A DNA stretch of 50,267 nucleotides from a virus, in IMG/VR virus record IMGVR_UViG_3300036760_000785, positions 1 to 50,267 of that record; one strand, written 5' to 3'. The position numbers and the translations under genes are program-made. Below, piece after piece: positions 1 to 6,183 of this stretch. A model generated the notes under the pieces. That model had not been told where the DNA came from and did not search any database. It saw only the letters and a list, made by a program, of their open reading frames with translations. The first letter of the stretch is position 1, and each line of letters starts with the position of its first letter.

Positions 1-127
1 AACGAATAAGACTAACGGAAATTGCTATGAAGGTGCAGGAGATTGTCACGGCCGAGATTCGGAGGTTGGACGAATTCAAGATCAGCTTGATGAAGACGGA
101 CAACAATCGGCCGAAGGTGACCATCGA
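1..127. repeat. Terminal direct repeat, left copy (assembly overlap of a circular genome)
   Basis: Bases 1-127 are identical to 50141-50267. A gene reads cleanly through the join (start 50107, stop 182), so the two ends are one locus. An exact 127-nt overlap equals a common maximum k-mer of de Bruijn graph assemblers, which favours a circularised contig over a biological terminal repeat. The packaged ends cannot be inferred from it. Confidence 0.95.
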
Positions 128-182
128 CGTCACTGAACCCATAGACCAAGATATAATTCTAAATGGGAGAAAACATGCCTGA
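1..182 (+). CDS. Small charged protein, 3' part (gene spans the contig join)
   Basis: This is the 3' part of a 71-residue protein whose start is at 50107. The codon at 3-5 continues the frame and the stop TGA is at 180-182. The protein is helical and charged and ends in NGRKHA. I recognise no domain. The stop overlaps the start of the next gene (ATG at 175), which implies translational coupling in the early operon. Its position after the exonuclease and coiled-coil genes suggests an accessory early protein, but function is unknown. Confidence 0.8.
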   Translation, partial: RIRLTEIAMKVQEIVTAEIRRLDEFKISLMKTDNNRPKVTIDVTEPIDQDIILNGRKHA

Positions 183-360
183 AAACAAAGCTTACATTTG
201 GTGTGATAAGTGCCAGGCTTACATGGAACACGACATTTCTGATTATGGCCGATACTGGATTTGTCAGCAATGCGGAACTTGCTGGCTGATACGGGATGGG
301 AAGCCGCCACTGGAAGTTATCGCACTTCGGCATGGCGGACCGGAAAGGCATCTGGGCTAA
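175..360 (+). CDS. Small zinc-ribbon protein
   Basis: A 61-residue protein with two CxxC knuckles (WCDKCQ near residue 10 and CQQCGTC near 30), the layout of a zinc ribbon. Such ribbons usually bind nucleic acid or protein, and the partner here is unknown. I chose ATG 175 over ATG 163 because GGGAG at 165-169 is correctly spaced for 175 and the gene then overlaps the preceding stop by a few bases. It is one of at least four small zinc-ribbon proteins in this early region. No residues appear to be missing from the metal site. Confidence 0.75.
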   Translation: MPENKAYIWCDKCQAYMEHDISDYGRYWICQQCGTCWLIRDGKPPLEVIALRHGGPERHLG

Positions 361-369
361 TGGAGATAC

Positions 370-471
370 GGGGAAAGAGACCATGATTGCGCAGCCAATC
401 GGAGAGAGCGGCTTTTTCTCATCCTTTCATTTCCAAACCCTCCTTTTTTTACCGCCTCTCCCTCTTTCCCC
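370..471 (+). ncRNA. Long structured leader (hairpin element A)
   Basis: Bases 370-379 (GGGGAAAGAG) are perfectly complementary to 462-471. Directly inside, 401-411 pairs with 452-461 over ten base pairs with one bulge. The 3' arm is a continuous pyrimidine tract. The element ends just before the ribosome-binding site (AAAGGAGG) of the gene at 493. The same arrangement of CCCCATTTTT followed by AAAGGAGG occurs at 46523-46541, so this is probably a repeated cis-regulatory RNA or RNase-processing stem rather than a plain terminator. No long U-run follows it. Confidence 0.55.
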
Positions 472-492
472 CATTTTTGAAAGGAGGATTGA

Positions 493-687
493 ATGACCAA
501 ACTAAAGCGAAATATTAAGCGTGAAATCGAGCTTCCCAAGATGAGGCGGCCCCTTGTTATCTCAATGGATTTAGAGGGTCAAAAGCTCGTCTTGTATGAA
601 AAAGGCAGCAGGCGGAAGTATTCAATTAGGCTTCTGGCTTTATATAGTCTTTTGGTATTCAGGGACATGAAAGACGAGGATAAATGA
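493..687 (+). CDS. Small basic protein, paralogue of the 46827 gene
   Basis: A 64-residue basic protein with N-terminal TKLKRNIKREIE. It aligns with the 72-residue product at 46827: both have an N-terminal TxLKRxxxRxI, then RxPLVxxxD, then a (R/K)KYSIxL-type segment. The fold is unknown. It may be a small beta-rich nucleic-acid-binding protein, which is inference. The start is fixed by GAAAGGAGG at 480-488. The last codons overlap the next gene (ATGA at 684). Confidence 0.65.
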   Translation: MTKLKRNIKREIELPKMRRPLVISMDLEGQKLVLYEKGSRRKYSIRLLALYSLLVFRDMKDEDK

Positions 688-1715
688 AAGACCGCAAGAC
701 AAATCCCTGGTTTCCATTTTGGATTGACAAATGGCTTTTTGGTTCTACAAGAATTGAATTGCAACCAGATGAACGAGGAGTTTTTGTTGACCTTATGTCT
801 CTCTCAAAAAAAGATGATGGTTTTATTCGTGCGAATGAAGGTGTGCCTTATCTTGAAAGCCAACTTTGCGGCTTGCTGAATATTACACCAGAGCTCCTGA
901 AAAGAACATTAGAGAAATGCCTAAAATTCAAGAAAGTTAAGAAATTAGATGATGGCACACTTTACATGACCAGCCATGATAATTATAAGCTTAGTCAAAG
1001 ACATCAAGATAGACTCTCTGGTGATCCACTTATTACAAATGAGGTTATATTACAAGAAAAAATCTGCGATGATTTAACCAAATTAAATATTCCTTATGAA
1101 AAACAAAAAATAACAAATTCTGGTCGTATTGATATTTTTATTTCTTTGAATCCTCCTAAAATCATAGAAGTAAAAAGTGATTCTTCGGCAGATAAAATCA
1201 GGATCGCAATTGGACAATTATTGATATATAAAAAAGATTTTCCTTCGGCGGAACTTTATATTGCCACACCCGAGAAAATGCACACAAAAATTCTTAGAAA
1301 ATTGGAATATTATGGTATTAAAGAATGGTCATGTCCGGATTCCCGACATGATGGCAGGGAAGCGGACGCCTATATATATAGAGAGAGAATAAAAGAGAAT
1401 AAAATAAGAATAAAAGAGAATAAAATAAAAGAAAAAGAGAATACTGAAAAAAATAACTTTGATTCTCTCTTTGAAGAATTCTGGAAAGTTTATCCAAAAA
1501 AAGTAGCAAAAGATTATGCTAGGGAAAAATTCATGATCCTGGCCAGGCAAGATAAGATACCTGAGCTTATTAAGGCAGTGAATGGCTATATGGATTTTTT
1601 GATACACAGGAGAATTAAGGACAATTTTGAACAAGAGCCGATGAATCCAGCCACGTTTTTGATGAAAAACAGATGGAAGGATTACATTGGTTTCAAATAT
1701 ATGCCACCTTTGTAA
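684..1715 (+). CDS. Replisome-organizer-like protein with an embedded PD-(D/E)XK-like domain
   Basis: A 343-residue protein. Residues 1-110 resemble the winged-helix N-terminus of phage replisome organizers (NPWFPFWIDKW, then DERGVFVDLMSL). Residues about 125-215 contain GRIDIFI and IIEVKS, spaced like the D and ExK motifs of PD-(D/E)XK nucleases, followed by a Gln-containing helix. A lysine- and glutamate-rich linker (about 230-258) follows. Residues 262-343 match the C-terminal EEFWKVYPKK and PATFL region seen in DnaT/DnaD-type phage replication proteins. The likely role is origin recognition and helicase-loader recruitment. The embedded nuclease-like segment is unusual. The linker DNA holds a tandem repeat that could be the origin. 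Confidence 0.7.
   Translation: MKDRKTNPWFPFWIDKWLFGSTRIELQPDERGVFVDLMSLSKKDDGFIRANEGVPYLESQLCGLLNITPELLKRTLEKCLKFKKVKKLDDGTLYMTSHDNYKLSQRHQDRLSGDPLITNEVILQEKICDDLTKLNIPYEKQKITNSGRIDIFISLNPPKIIEVKSDSSADKIRIAIGQLLIYKKDFPSAELYIATPEKMHTKILRKLEYYGIKEWSCPDSRHDGREADAYIYRERIKENKIRIKENKIKEKENTEKNNFDSLFEEFWKVYPKKVAKDYAREKFMILARQDKIPELIKAVNGYMDFLIHRRIKDNFEQEPMNPATFLMKNRWKDYIGFKYMPPL
1386..1427 (+). repeat. Two exact 21-nt tandem repeats inside the replication gene (candidate origin)
   Basis: AGAATAAAAGAGAATAAAAT plus one A is repeated exactly at 1386-1406 and 1407-1427. A partial AT-rich copy follows and TATATATATA lies just upstream (about 1371-1380). The unit is seven codons, so the reading frame is preserved (RIKENKI twice). 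Many phages, lambda among them, carry their replication origin as repeats inside the initiator gene. The assignment as an origin is inference. Confidence 0.45.
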
Positions 1716-1724
1716 GGAGGAAAA

Positions 1725-2042
1725 ATGAGTGAACCAACCAAAAAGGAAATGCTAGAAGAGTTGGGATTTATGGAAGAATCCCGTTTAGGTGAAATTGGAG
1801 ATAAGTGGCATCGCTATAAAGACGAAAACTTAAAAGCAATATATTTTAATGCACAGGAAAGAGTGAAAAAAATATGCCAGGCCATTCGCCAGTTAATTGA
1901 GCAGGGTGAGCCGAAGGTAACAAAGGATGAAATATATGGAGCCATATTTCACCCCCCCAAAGTACTTGTTGATAGAATAATTAAATTGCTTGAGAAAAAA
2001 GGCATGGAAGTGAGCGATGAGGAGGAAATGAGTGATGAATAA
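1725..2042 (+). CDS. Member of a phage paralogue family (MS-PTKEEML / AIRQLIE type)
   Basis: A 105-residue acidic protein beginning MSEPTKKEML, with a central AIRQLIEQ helix and an ending close to EVSDE. It shares these three landmarks with the proteins at 3573 and 3829, and the N-terminal motif with 4109. The family therefore looks like a local duplication array. No known domain is recognised. The start is set by AAGGAGG at 1715-1721. Predicted to be mainly helical and soluble. Function is unknown. Confidence 0.7.
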   Translation: MSEPTKKEMLEELGFMEESRLGEIGDKWHRYKDENLKAIYFNAQERVKKICQAIRQLIEQGEPKVTKDEIYGAIFHPPKVLVDRIIKLLEKKGMEVSDEEEMSDE

Positions 2043-2676
2043 TAGCCACAAAATAATTCTTGACTTATGTGGTGGAACGGGCACTTGGTCAAGACCATAT
2101 AAAGAAGCGGGATACGATGTCAGGAACATAACCTTGCCTGATTATGATGTCAGAACCTACAAACCGCCCGAAAATGTTTATGGAATATTGGCAGCACCTC
2201 CTTGCACAGAGTTTTCAATGGCAAAATCAAATAGTAAGTATCCCAGGAAAGTAGCAGAAGGGATGGAAATAGTTTATCATTGCCTGCGGATTATTTGGGA
2301 GGCTCAATATAAATTACCGACACCATTAGCAAAAACAACAACATTGAAATTTTGGGCCCTAGAAAATCCCTTTGGCTTATTAAGAAGATTTTTAGGACAT
2401 CCAGTAATGATTTTTAATCCATATGATTTTGGAGATTGTTATCAAAAGAAAACTTGTCTTTGGGGATATTTTAATTTGCCAAAAAAGAAACCTTGTAAAA
2501 AATTTAATAAAGATTATATCCGCACAATTAGTCCAAGTGGGGTTCATCTAAAAAAGTTTGACAGCTTAGCTAAAAGGCAAATTTCTCCTGAATATTATGG
2601 CAAATTAACAAGACAGGAGAAGCGGGCAATAACTCCAGGGAGTTTTGCGCAAGCATTTTTTGATAGCAATCCTTAA
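2035..2676 (+). CDS. Small DNA cytosine-methyltransferase-like protein
   Basis: A 213-residue protein with the landmarks of C5-cytosine methyltransferases: the SAM-binding motif LDLCGGTGTWS at the N-terminus, AAPPCTEFS (the PPC motif carrying the catalytic Cys), and ALENPFGLL, resembling the ENV motif. It is much shorter than typical enzymes (300-400 residues), and I cannot place a target-recognition domain or the usual motif IX/X. The C-terminus may be a degenerate recognition region. It could protect phage DNA from host restriction or be a catalytically reduced relative. The start ATG 2035 follows GAGGAGG at 2019-2025. It overlaps the previous stop. Confidence 0.65.
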   Translation: MNNSHKIILDLCGGTGTWSRPYKEAGYDVRNITLPDYDVRTYKPPENVYGILAAPPCTEFSMAKSNSKYPRKVAEGMEIVYHCLRIIWEAQYKLPTPLAKTTTLKFWALENPFGLLRRFLGHPVMIFNPYDFGDCYQKKTCLWGYFNLPKKKPCKKFNKDYIRTISPSGVHLKKFDSLAKRQISPEYYGKLTRQEKRAITPGSFAQAFFDSNP

Positions 2677-2692
2677 GAAAGCAGGAGGAAAA

Positions 2693-2806
2693 ATGAACAT
2701 CCATCTAACTTTAATTGCATCAGGTCTCGTAGGCTTCATTGCCTTGTTCATCCTTATAATTGCAATTATGGACAATAGAGAGAATTTTCCTTGGAGGAAA
2801 AAATGA
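2693..2806 (+). CDS. Small single-pass membrane protein
   Basis: A 37-residue open frame preceded by GCAGGAGG. About 24 residues form one hydrophobic segment (LIASGLVGFIALFILIIAI), followed by a charged tail ending WRKK. The stop overlaps the next gene's ATG (2803). It is likely an inner-membrane peptide. The role is unknown. Confidence 0.6.
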   Translation: MNIHLTLIASGLVGFIALFILIIAIMDNRENFPWRKK

Positions 2807-3036
2807 ATGAGATAAAAGAATTTACGAAGAGGAAAATGAGCGAGGTAAAAGAATTTACAATCAATTCTCCAACTTGCCCGAAATGTGGACATGAAACAAG
2901 AAGACGATATCATTATCATCACCAGTATGGTGATGTTTTTACTGTTTCAGAATGGTTAGACGAGCGAGAATATTTTATCGTGACTTGTCAGGATTGTCAT
3001 TATCAATTTGCACAGAAAACAAAGGAGGGAAAATGA
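2803..3036 (+). CDS. Small zinc-ribbon protein
   Basis: A 77-residue protein with CPKCGH near residue 25 and CQDCH near residue 62, a split zinc ribbon separated by a His/Tyr-rich stretch (RRRYHYHHQYG). The N-terminus contains an imperfect repeat of EIKEFTKRK and EVKEFTINS. The start ATG 2803 is preferred because TTGGAGG (2791-2797) precedes it and the previous stop overlaps it. Probably a nucleic-acid- or protein-binding accessory factor. Confidence 0.7.
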   Translation: MNEIKEFTKRKMSEVKEFTINSPTCPKCGHETRRRYHYHHQYGDVFTVSEWLDEREYFIVTCQDCHYQFAQKTKEGK

Positions 3037-3212
3037 ATCTTGACAAATTAGAGAGTGCAAAAGCCCATGCGGCCAGAGCCATTGAGTTCATTGAATCGAT
3101 GAAGAACGGTAATAAGGCTGCCAAAGAATGGGCCCTCTATCATATCGAAAAAGCAAGAGAATTTTGGAATGAAGCATTCGCTGATGAAAAGGGAAATGAG
3201 TCTAAGCAATAA
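3033..3212 (+). CDS. Small helical protein
   Basis: A 59-residue, almost entirely helical protein (LESAKAHAARAIEFIE, then EWALYHIEKAREFW). The start ATG 3033 overlaps the preceding stop (ATGA) and is served by AAAGGAGGG. No family is recognised. The aromatic and alanine-rich helices suggest a small coiled-coil or helical hairpin. Confidence 0.6.
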   Translation: MNLDKLESAKAHAARAIEFIESMKNGNKAAKEWALYHIEKAREFWNEAFADEKGNESKQ

Positions 3213-3282
3213 ACCACGAACCATTGATGAAAACTCTTGGTATTATGAGGAGAAAGGGGATAGAAATCGTGCACGAGATTAA
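3196..3282 (+). CDS. Possible 28-residue peptide overlapping its neighbours
   Basis: The frame starts at ATG 3196 after AAGGGAAATG and ends at 3282, overlapping the end of the 3033 gene and the start of the 3245 gene. It could couple translation between the two. The coding evidence is only the start context and the tight overlaps. Confidence 0.3.
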   Translation: MSLSNKPRTIDENSWYYEEKGDRNRARD

Positions 3283-3400
3283 GAATAAAGACGGAAGCTA
3301 TTTGCGGACAGATTTCATTCTAATTCCCTGGCGGAAACTTAAAGAATCGGTAAGAAGGAAAAGAGTTTATGATTTATCAATTTTAAAGGAGAAGAAATGA
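3245..3400 (+). CDS. Small basic protein
   Basis: A 51-residue, strongly basic protein (RRKGIEIVHEIKNKDGSYL at the start, many Arg and Lys near the end). It starts inside the preceding 28-codon frame and ends in ATGA, overlapping the start at 3397. Its own stop region contains AAAGGAG, which is the ribosome-binding site of the next gene. No family is recognised. Possibly DNA-binding. Confidence 0.5.
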   Translation: MRRKGIEIVHEIKNKDGSYLRTDFILIPWRKLKESVRRKRVYDLSILKEKK

Positions 3401-3576
3401 AACTCAAGATTGAAGTACATAAAATAGTGGACAAATTTGGAGGGGAATTATACATCCCGTTTTCAATTGAATGGTCGCCTTATGAAGATCTGGGTGGATC
3501 ACATGGGATTGCTATAGGATTTTTGATTTGGAAAATCTGGCTCCTTTGGAAATCAAGAGAAAAGGAGGACCGATGA
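3397..3576 (+). CDS. Small protein of unknown function
   Basis: A 59-residue frame whose start overlaps the previous stop and whose stop overlaps the next start (ATGA at 3573). AAAGGAG lies at 3386-3392. It begins with a beta-like stretch (KLKIEVHKIVDKF), and the C-terminal half contains a hydrophobic segment (GIAIGFLIWKIWLLW) that could be a membrane anchor, ending in charged residues. Function is unknown. Confidence 0.55.
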   Translation: MKLKIEVHKIVDKFGGELYIPFSIEWSPYEDLGGSHGIAIGFLIWKIWLLWKSREKEDR

Positions 3577-3836
3577 GTAAGCCAACCAAGGAGGAAATGC
3601 TATGGTTTTTGAATTCTTTAACAGCAAGGTGGGATGGGATGATTCCATCTGAGATGGAACTATATAAGGCCATTCGCCAGTTAATTGAGCGGGACAAATC
3701 GGAAATAACAAAGGAATTTGTGAGGGGATGGGTTGAGAGAATTCACTACTATTATTATACAGGTGAGATGGAAAAGGCAACTAAAGATTTTATTCAAGCA
3801 TTAAAAGAAGCGGGCGTTGAGGTGAGTGATGAGTAA
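3573..3836 (+). CDS. Paralogue family member (MSKPTKEEML type)
   Basis: An 87-residue protein. MSKPTKEEMLWFLNSLTARW is nearly identical to the N-terminus of the next gene's product, followed by a shared PSEMxLYxAIRxLI helix and an ending GVEVSDE. The close similarity to the 3829 product points to a recent tandem duplication. The start is fixed by AAAGGAGGACC at 3561-3571. Function unknown. Confidence 0.75.
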   Translation: MSKPTKEEMLWFLNSLTARWDGMIPSEMELYKAIRQLIERDKSEITKEFVRGWVERIHYYYYTGEMEKATKDFIQALKEAGVEVSDE

Positions 3837-4116
3837 AACAAAAAGTGAGCCAACCAAGGAGGAAATGCTATGGTTTTTGAATTCTGTAACAGCACGGTGG
3901 GGCGGGATGATCCCGTCTGAGATGAGACTATATGAGGCTATTCGCCGCCTAATCAAGCAGAGGCCGAAAAAGAACAGGGCTTTTGTGGAAAGATGGGTAG
4001 ATGAATTAGCTATTCATTTTTTAGGTGGAAATGCAGACGAGTTGAGCAAAGAATTTTGCTTTGAACTTCTCAAGACCATGCTTCTTATGGCGGGCGTGGA
4101 GGTGAGCGATGAGTAA
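3829..4116 (+). CDS. Paralogue family member, second tandem copy
   Basis: A 95-residue protein with PTKEEMLWFLNSVTARWGG near the N-terminus, PSEMRLYEAIRRLIKQ in the middle and GVEVSDE at the end, matching the 3573 product. The central part has diverged. The start overlaps the stop of the previous gene, and its end overlaps the start of the 4109 gene in the same way (GATGAGTAA). The junction sequence itself was therefore duplicated with the gene. Confidence 0.75.
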   Translation: MSKTKSEPTKEEMLWFLNSVTARWGGMIPSEMRLYEAIRRLIKQRPKKNRAFVERWVDELAIHFLGGNADELSKEFCFELLKTMLLMAGVEVSDE

Positions 4117-4354
4117 AACAAAAGAGGAAATGCTAAATGAATATCGCAGCATATTACTGGATTATGCTGTCTGGAAGCAGAATTATGAAGCCTGGATAAA
4201 ATTAGAATTTGCGGATTTTGCCCTTCGAGTTAGATGTGTTTTGGCAGCAGAGAGACTCAAGGAGAGAATAGGTAAGGTGGTGAGTCATATTCGGGAATTA
4301 TATGGCTGGAGGAAAAGCGGCGAGGAGGAAAAAAATGATATGTCCATATTGTAA
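4109..4354 (+). CDS. Diverged paralogue family member
   Basis: An 81-residue protein starting MSKTKEEML like its neighbours but otherwise diverged, with long helices (LRVRCVLAAERLKERIGKVV). The start overlaps the preceding stop. The C-terminus contains the ribosome-binding site of the next small gene (CGAGGAGG at 4321-4328). Probably the third tandem copy in the array, with the central domain replaced or eroded. Confidence 0.65.
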   Translation: MSKTKEEMLNEYRSILLDYAVWKQNYEAWIKLEFADFALRVRCVLAAERLKERIGKVVSHIRELYGWRKSGEEEKNDMSIL

Positions 4355-4475
4355 AGAAGGGATACTTTATTTATTGCCCGAAAAGGAGGGTTATATGTGC
4401 GAGGAATGTGGACATCGGTTTAGTTGGTATGAGATGGAAATATTACAGCAACCCGTAAATGAGGAGGAAAAATGA
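4335..4475 (+). CDS. Very small zinc-ribbon protein
   Basis: A 46-residue protein with CPYC at residues 3-6 and CEECGH near residue 22, a minimal zinc ribbon. It starts inside the end of the preceding gene, after GAGGAGG, and its stop overlaps the ATG of the radical SAM gene (ATGATAA at 4472). Such tight coupling suggests co-expression with that enzyme, though a joint function is only inference. Confidence 0.65.
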   Translation: MICPYCKEGILYLLPEKEGYMCEECGHRFSWYEMEILQQPVNEEEK

Positions 4476-5266
4476 TAAGGGTTTTTCCTCGTCGAACAAA
4501 ATGGACACCTGATGATGAATTGGCTTTTGTTGGTGCTCCGCCATTATTTAGGCCAGAAAATCAACCGGTCAGAATTTCGATAACTTTTACTTGGGATATT
4601 AATGAGGGTAAAAGATTGGCCGATATGTGGAGTAAATATTATTCAGATGTTCAATTGGGAGGGCCAGCTTTTGATGATCCTGGCAATGAATTTGAACCTG
4701 GAAAATTTATCAAGGAAGGCGTCACAATTACAAGTAGAGGATGTCCAAAAAGATGCCCCTGGTGTTTTGTTCCCAAGAGAGAGGGATATATCCGAGAAAT
4801 AAAAATAAAACCAGGCTGGATTATTCAGGATAATAATCTTTTAGCATGTGGTCGCAAGCATATTGAAGCCGTTTTTGATATGTTAAGAGAACAGAAGAAA
4901 GCAGTAAAATTCAGTGGCGGGCTTGATGTTGAAATATTTAGCGAATGGCATAGACGATTAATTGATACAATAAAAATCTATGAACTTTGGTTTGCCTGCG
5001 ATACAAAGCAATGTCTTTCAAAATTGGCCCAAGTGGCAGAAATTTTGAATGGTATTTCTATCAATAAGCGAAGATGCTACGTTATGATTGGTTATGGCGG
5101 AGAAGGAGTCGACGAGGCAGAAAGAAAATTAAATAAAGTTTATGAGTTGGGCTTTTTACCCTTTGCTCAGCTTTATCAAAATTCAAGAAAAATCAAATAT
5201 AGTCCCGCATGGAATACACTGGCTCGGGAATGGTCAAGACCAGCAATATATCGGAGAGAAAAATGA
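4472..5266 (+). CDS. Radical SAM domain protein
   Basis: A 264-residue protein. SRGCPKRCPWCFVPKREG near residues 88-105 is the CxxxCxxC [4Fe-4S] site of radical SAM enzymes. The downstream VKFSGGLDVE and VMIGYGGEG segments fit later strands of the partial TIM barrel. The family catalyses radical chemistry using SAM. Small phage members of this type are known, but their substrates are not established. The start is given by GAGGAGG at 4461-4467. The end overlaps the next gene by ATGA. Confidence 0.8.
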   Translation: MIRVFPRRTKWTPDDELAFVGAPPLFRPENQPVRISITFTWDINEGKRLADMWSKYYSDVQLGGPAFDDPGNEFEPGKFIKEGVTITSRGCPKRCPWCFVPKREGYIREIKIKPGWIIQDNNLLACGRKHIEAVFDMLREQKKAVKFSGGLDVEIFSEWHRRLIDTIKIYELWFACDTKQCLSKLAQVAEILNGISINKRRCYVMIGYGGEGVDEAERKLNKVYELGFLPFAQLYQNSRKIKYSPAWNTLAREWSRPAIYRREK

Positions 5267-5469
5267 AAAAGCTCTTTAAATATTTTCTCTATACGATTAT
5301 CGCCATTCTCTGGTTCTATTTCCTTCTCTTTGTATTTGCTTTTCTCAAGGATACCAGAAAGGATGGCTGGGCCGGCGATTCGGATTTGATAGTCGTCCAA
5401 GACATTCCAAGTCCACCAAGGTTGGCGGACAGGCCTAGAACAGGTATCAAAATACAAGAGGAAAAATGA
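5263..5469 (+). CDS. Small N-terminally anchored membrane protein
   Basis: A 68-residue protein with one hydrophobic segment (YFLYTIIAILWFYFLLFVFA, residues 7-26) behind a lysine-rich start, followed by a polar proline-containing tail. It precedes a second small membrane protein and the holin candidate, so a lysis accessory role is plausible, but nothing in the sequence proves it. Confidence 0.6.
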   Translation: MKKLFKYFLYTIIAILWFYFLLFVFAFLKDTRKDGWAGDSDLIVVQDIPSPPRLADRPRTGIKIQEEK

Positions 5470-5663
5470 ATATTATTCTGACAATAATTCTCGCAGTGTT
5501 TTTCTTCATCCTGGGCTGCCTGCTTATGATGCTGGGCACCACACTGAAAGAGAACAAGGACCTGAAGAAGGAAGTGGAAATACTTAGGGGTCAAGTGGCA
5601 TATCACCAGGATTATGTTGATGAGTTGGTGAAGGAATTTAAGAAACCAAAGCATGAAATTTAG
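5466..5663 (+). CDS. Small membrane protein with coiled-coil tail
   Basis: A 65-residue protein. The N-terminal segment IILTIILAVFFFILGCLLMM is a membrane helix, and the rest (LKENKDLKKEVEILRGQV) is a charged coiled coil. This layout is shared by small spanin-like and holin-accessory proteins. It overlaps the stop of the previous gene by ATGA and uses AAGAGGAAAAATG as a start context. Confidence 0.6.
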   Translation: MNIILTIILAVFFFILGCLLMMLGTTLKENKDLKKEVEILRGQVAYHQDYVDELVKEFKKPKHEI

Positions 5664-5735
5664 TCTATTGCGAAATTTTTATTGCAATTTGCTTCTCGAT
5701 TCTTGACAGGGAAAGAGAGGAAAGGAGGTTAAAAA

Positions 5736-5996
5736 ATGTTCGATCCAGGAATTGTTGACAAAATACTTTTAGGGATTGGCGGTTTAACAGTCGTTGGAAT
5801 TACCGAAATGCTGAAAAGGTTTTTCAAAGTGGATGGTCTTTGGGCCTACATCATCTCCCTGGTTGTCTCTGCTGGGGCTACGGCATACGTGTTGTTAAGC
5901 AGTGGAACCTTCAATCTGTTGTCTTTTGCTGGCTACTCCTTTTTCGTCTGGATTTATAGCAACGGCCTTTACAAAAGCTACAACCGCAAAACTTAA
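5736..5996 (+). CDS. Holin candidate
   Basis: An 86-residue protein with three predicted hydrophobic segments (about 8-25, 34-54 and 60-78) and a short basic C-terminus (KSYNRKT), the size and topology of a class I or II holin. It would permeabilise the inner membrane for the endolysin encoded at 8236. A strong AAAGGAGG precedes the ATG. About 70 nt upstream of the gene hold only weak dyads. The assignment is from topology and neighbourhood, not from a recognised family motif. Confidence 0.6.
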   Translation: MFDPGIVDKILLGIGGLTVVGITEMLKRFFKVDGLWAYIISLVVSAGATAYVLLSSGTFNLLSFAGYSFFVWIYSNGLYKSYNRKT

Positions 5997-6007
5997 CTTA
6001 AAATTTG

Positions 6008-6087
6008 GGTATGGTGAGGTAGGGTCCGGTGCGGTATGGTTTGGTATGGTATGGTTCGGTCCGGTGAGGTGAGGTGAGGTGAGGTTT
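6008..6087 (+). repeat. GGTNN pentanucleotide array 1 (16 units)
   Basis: Sixteen successive 5-nt units start with GGT in strict phase, while the other two bases vary (AT, GA, AG, CC, GC and others, ending in four GA units). The array lies between the holin candidate and the next ribosome-binding site, in what would be an mRNA leader. It is the first of three such arrays. The fixed triplet with a two-base spacer is unlike an ordinary microsatellite, whose units would be identical. Confidence 0.9.
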
Positions 6088-6123
6088 TTTAAAATTTAGA
6101 TTAAAAGGAGAAATTAAAAAATG
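6086..6123 (+). promoter_or_regulatory. 38-nt leader repeated after arrays 1 and 3
   Basis: The 38 nt from TTTTTAAAATTTAG through AAAAGGAG to the ATG are identical at 6086-6123 and 7293-7330. They contain the ribosome-binding site AAAGGAG. A degraded version (6856-6886) follows array 2. The array plus this leader therefore forms a repeated 5' module placed in front of different genes. Confidence 0.85.
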
Positions 6124-6183
6124 CTAGAGGACATAAATTCAAACATTAAAGTTGAAAGGAGGTTTAATGCAAGAAAAATTTAA
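6121..6183 (+). CDS. 20-codon leader peptide
   Basis: The ATG at the end of the repeated leader opens a 20-residue frame (starts MLEDINSN) that ends at 6183, inside the start of the 6167 gene. The AGGAGG that serves the 6167 gene lies within this frame (6157-6162). It may couple translation, or be what remains of an original gene replaced by the 6167 gene. Confidence 0.4.
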   Translation: MLEDINSNIKVERRFNARKI

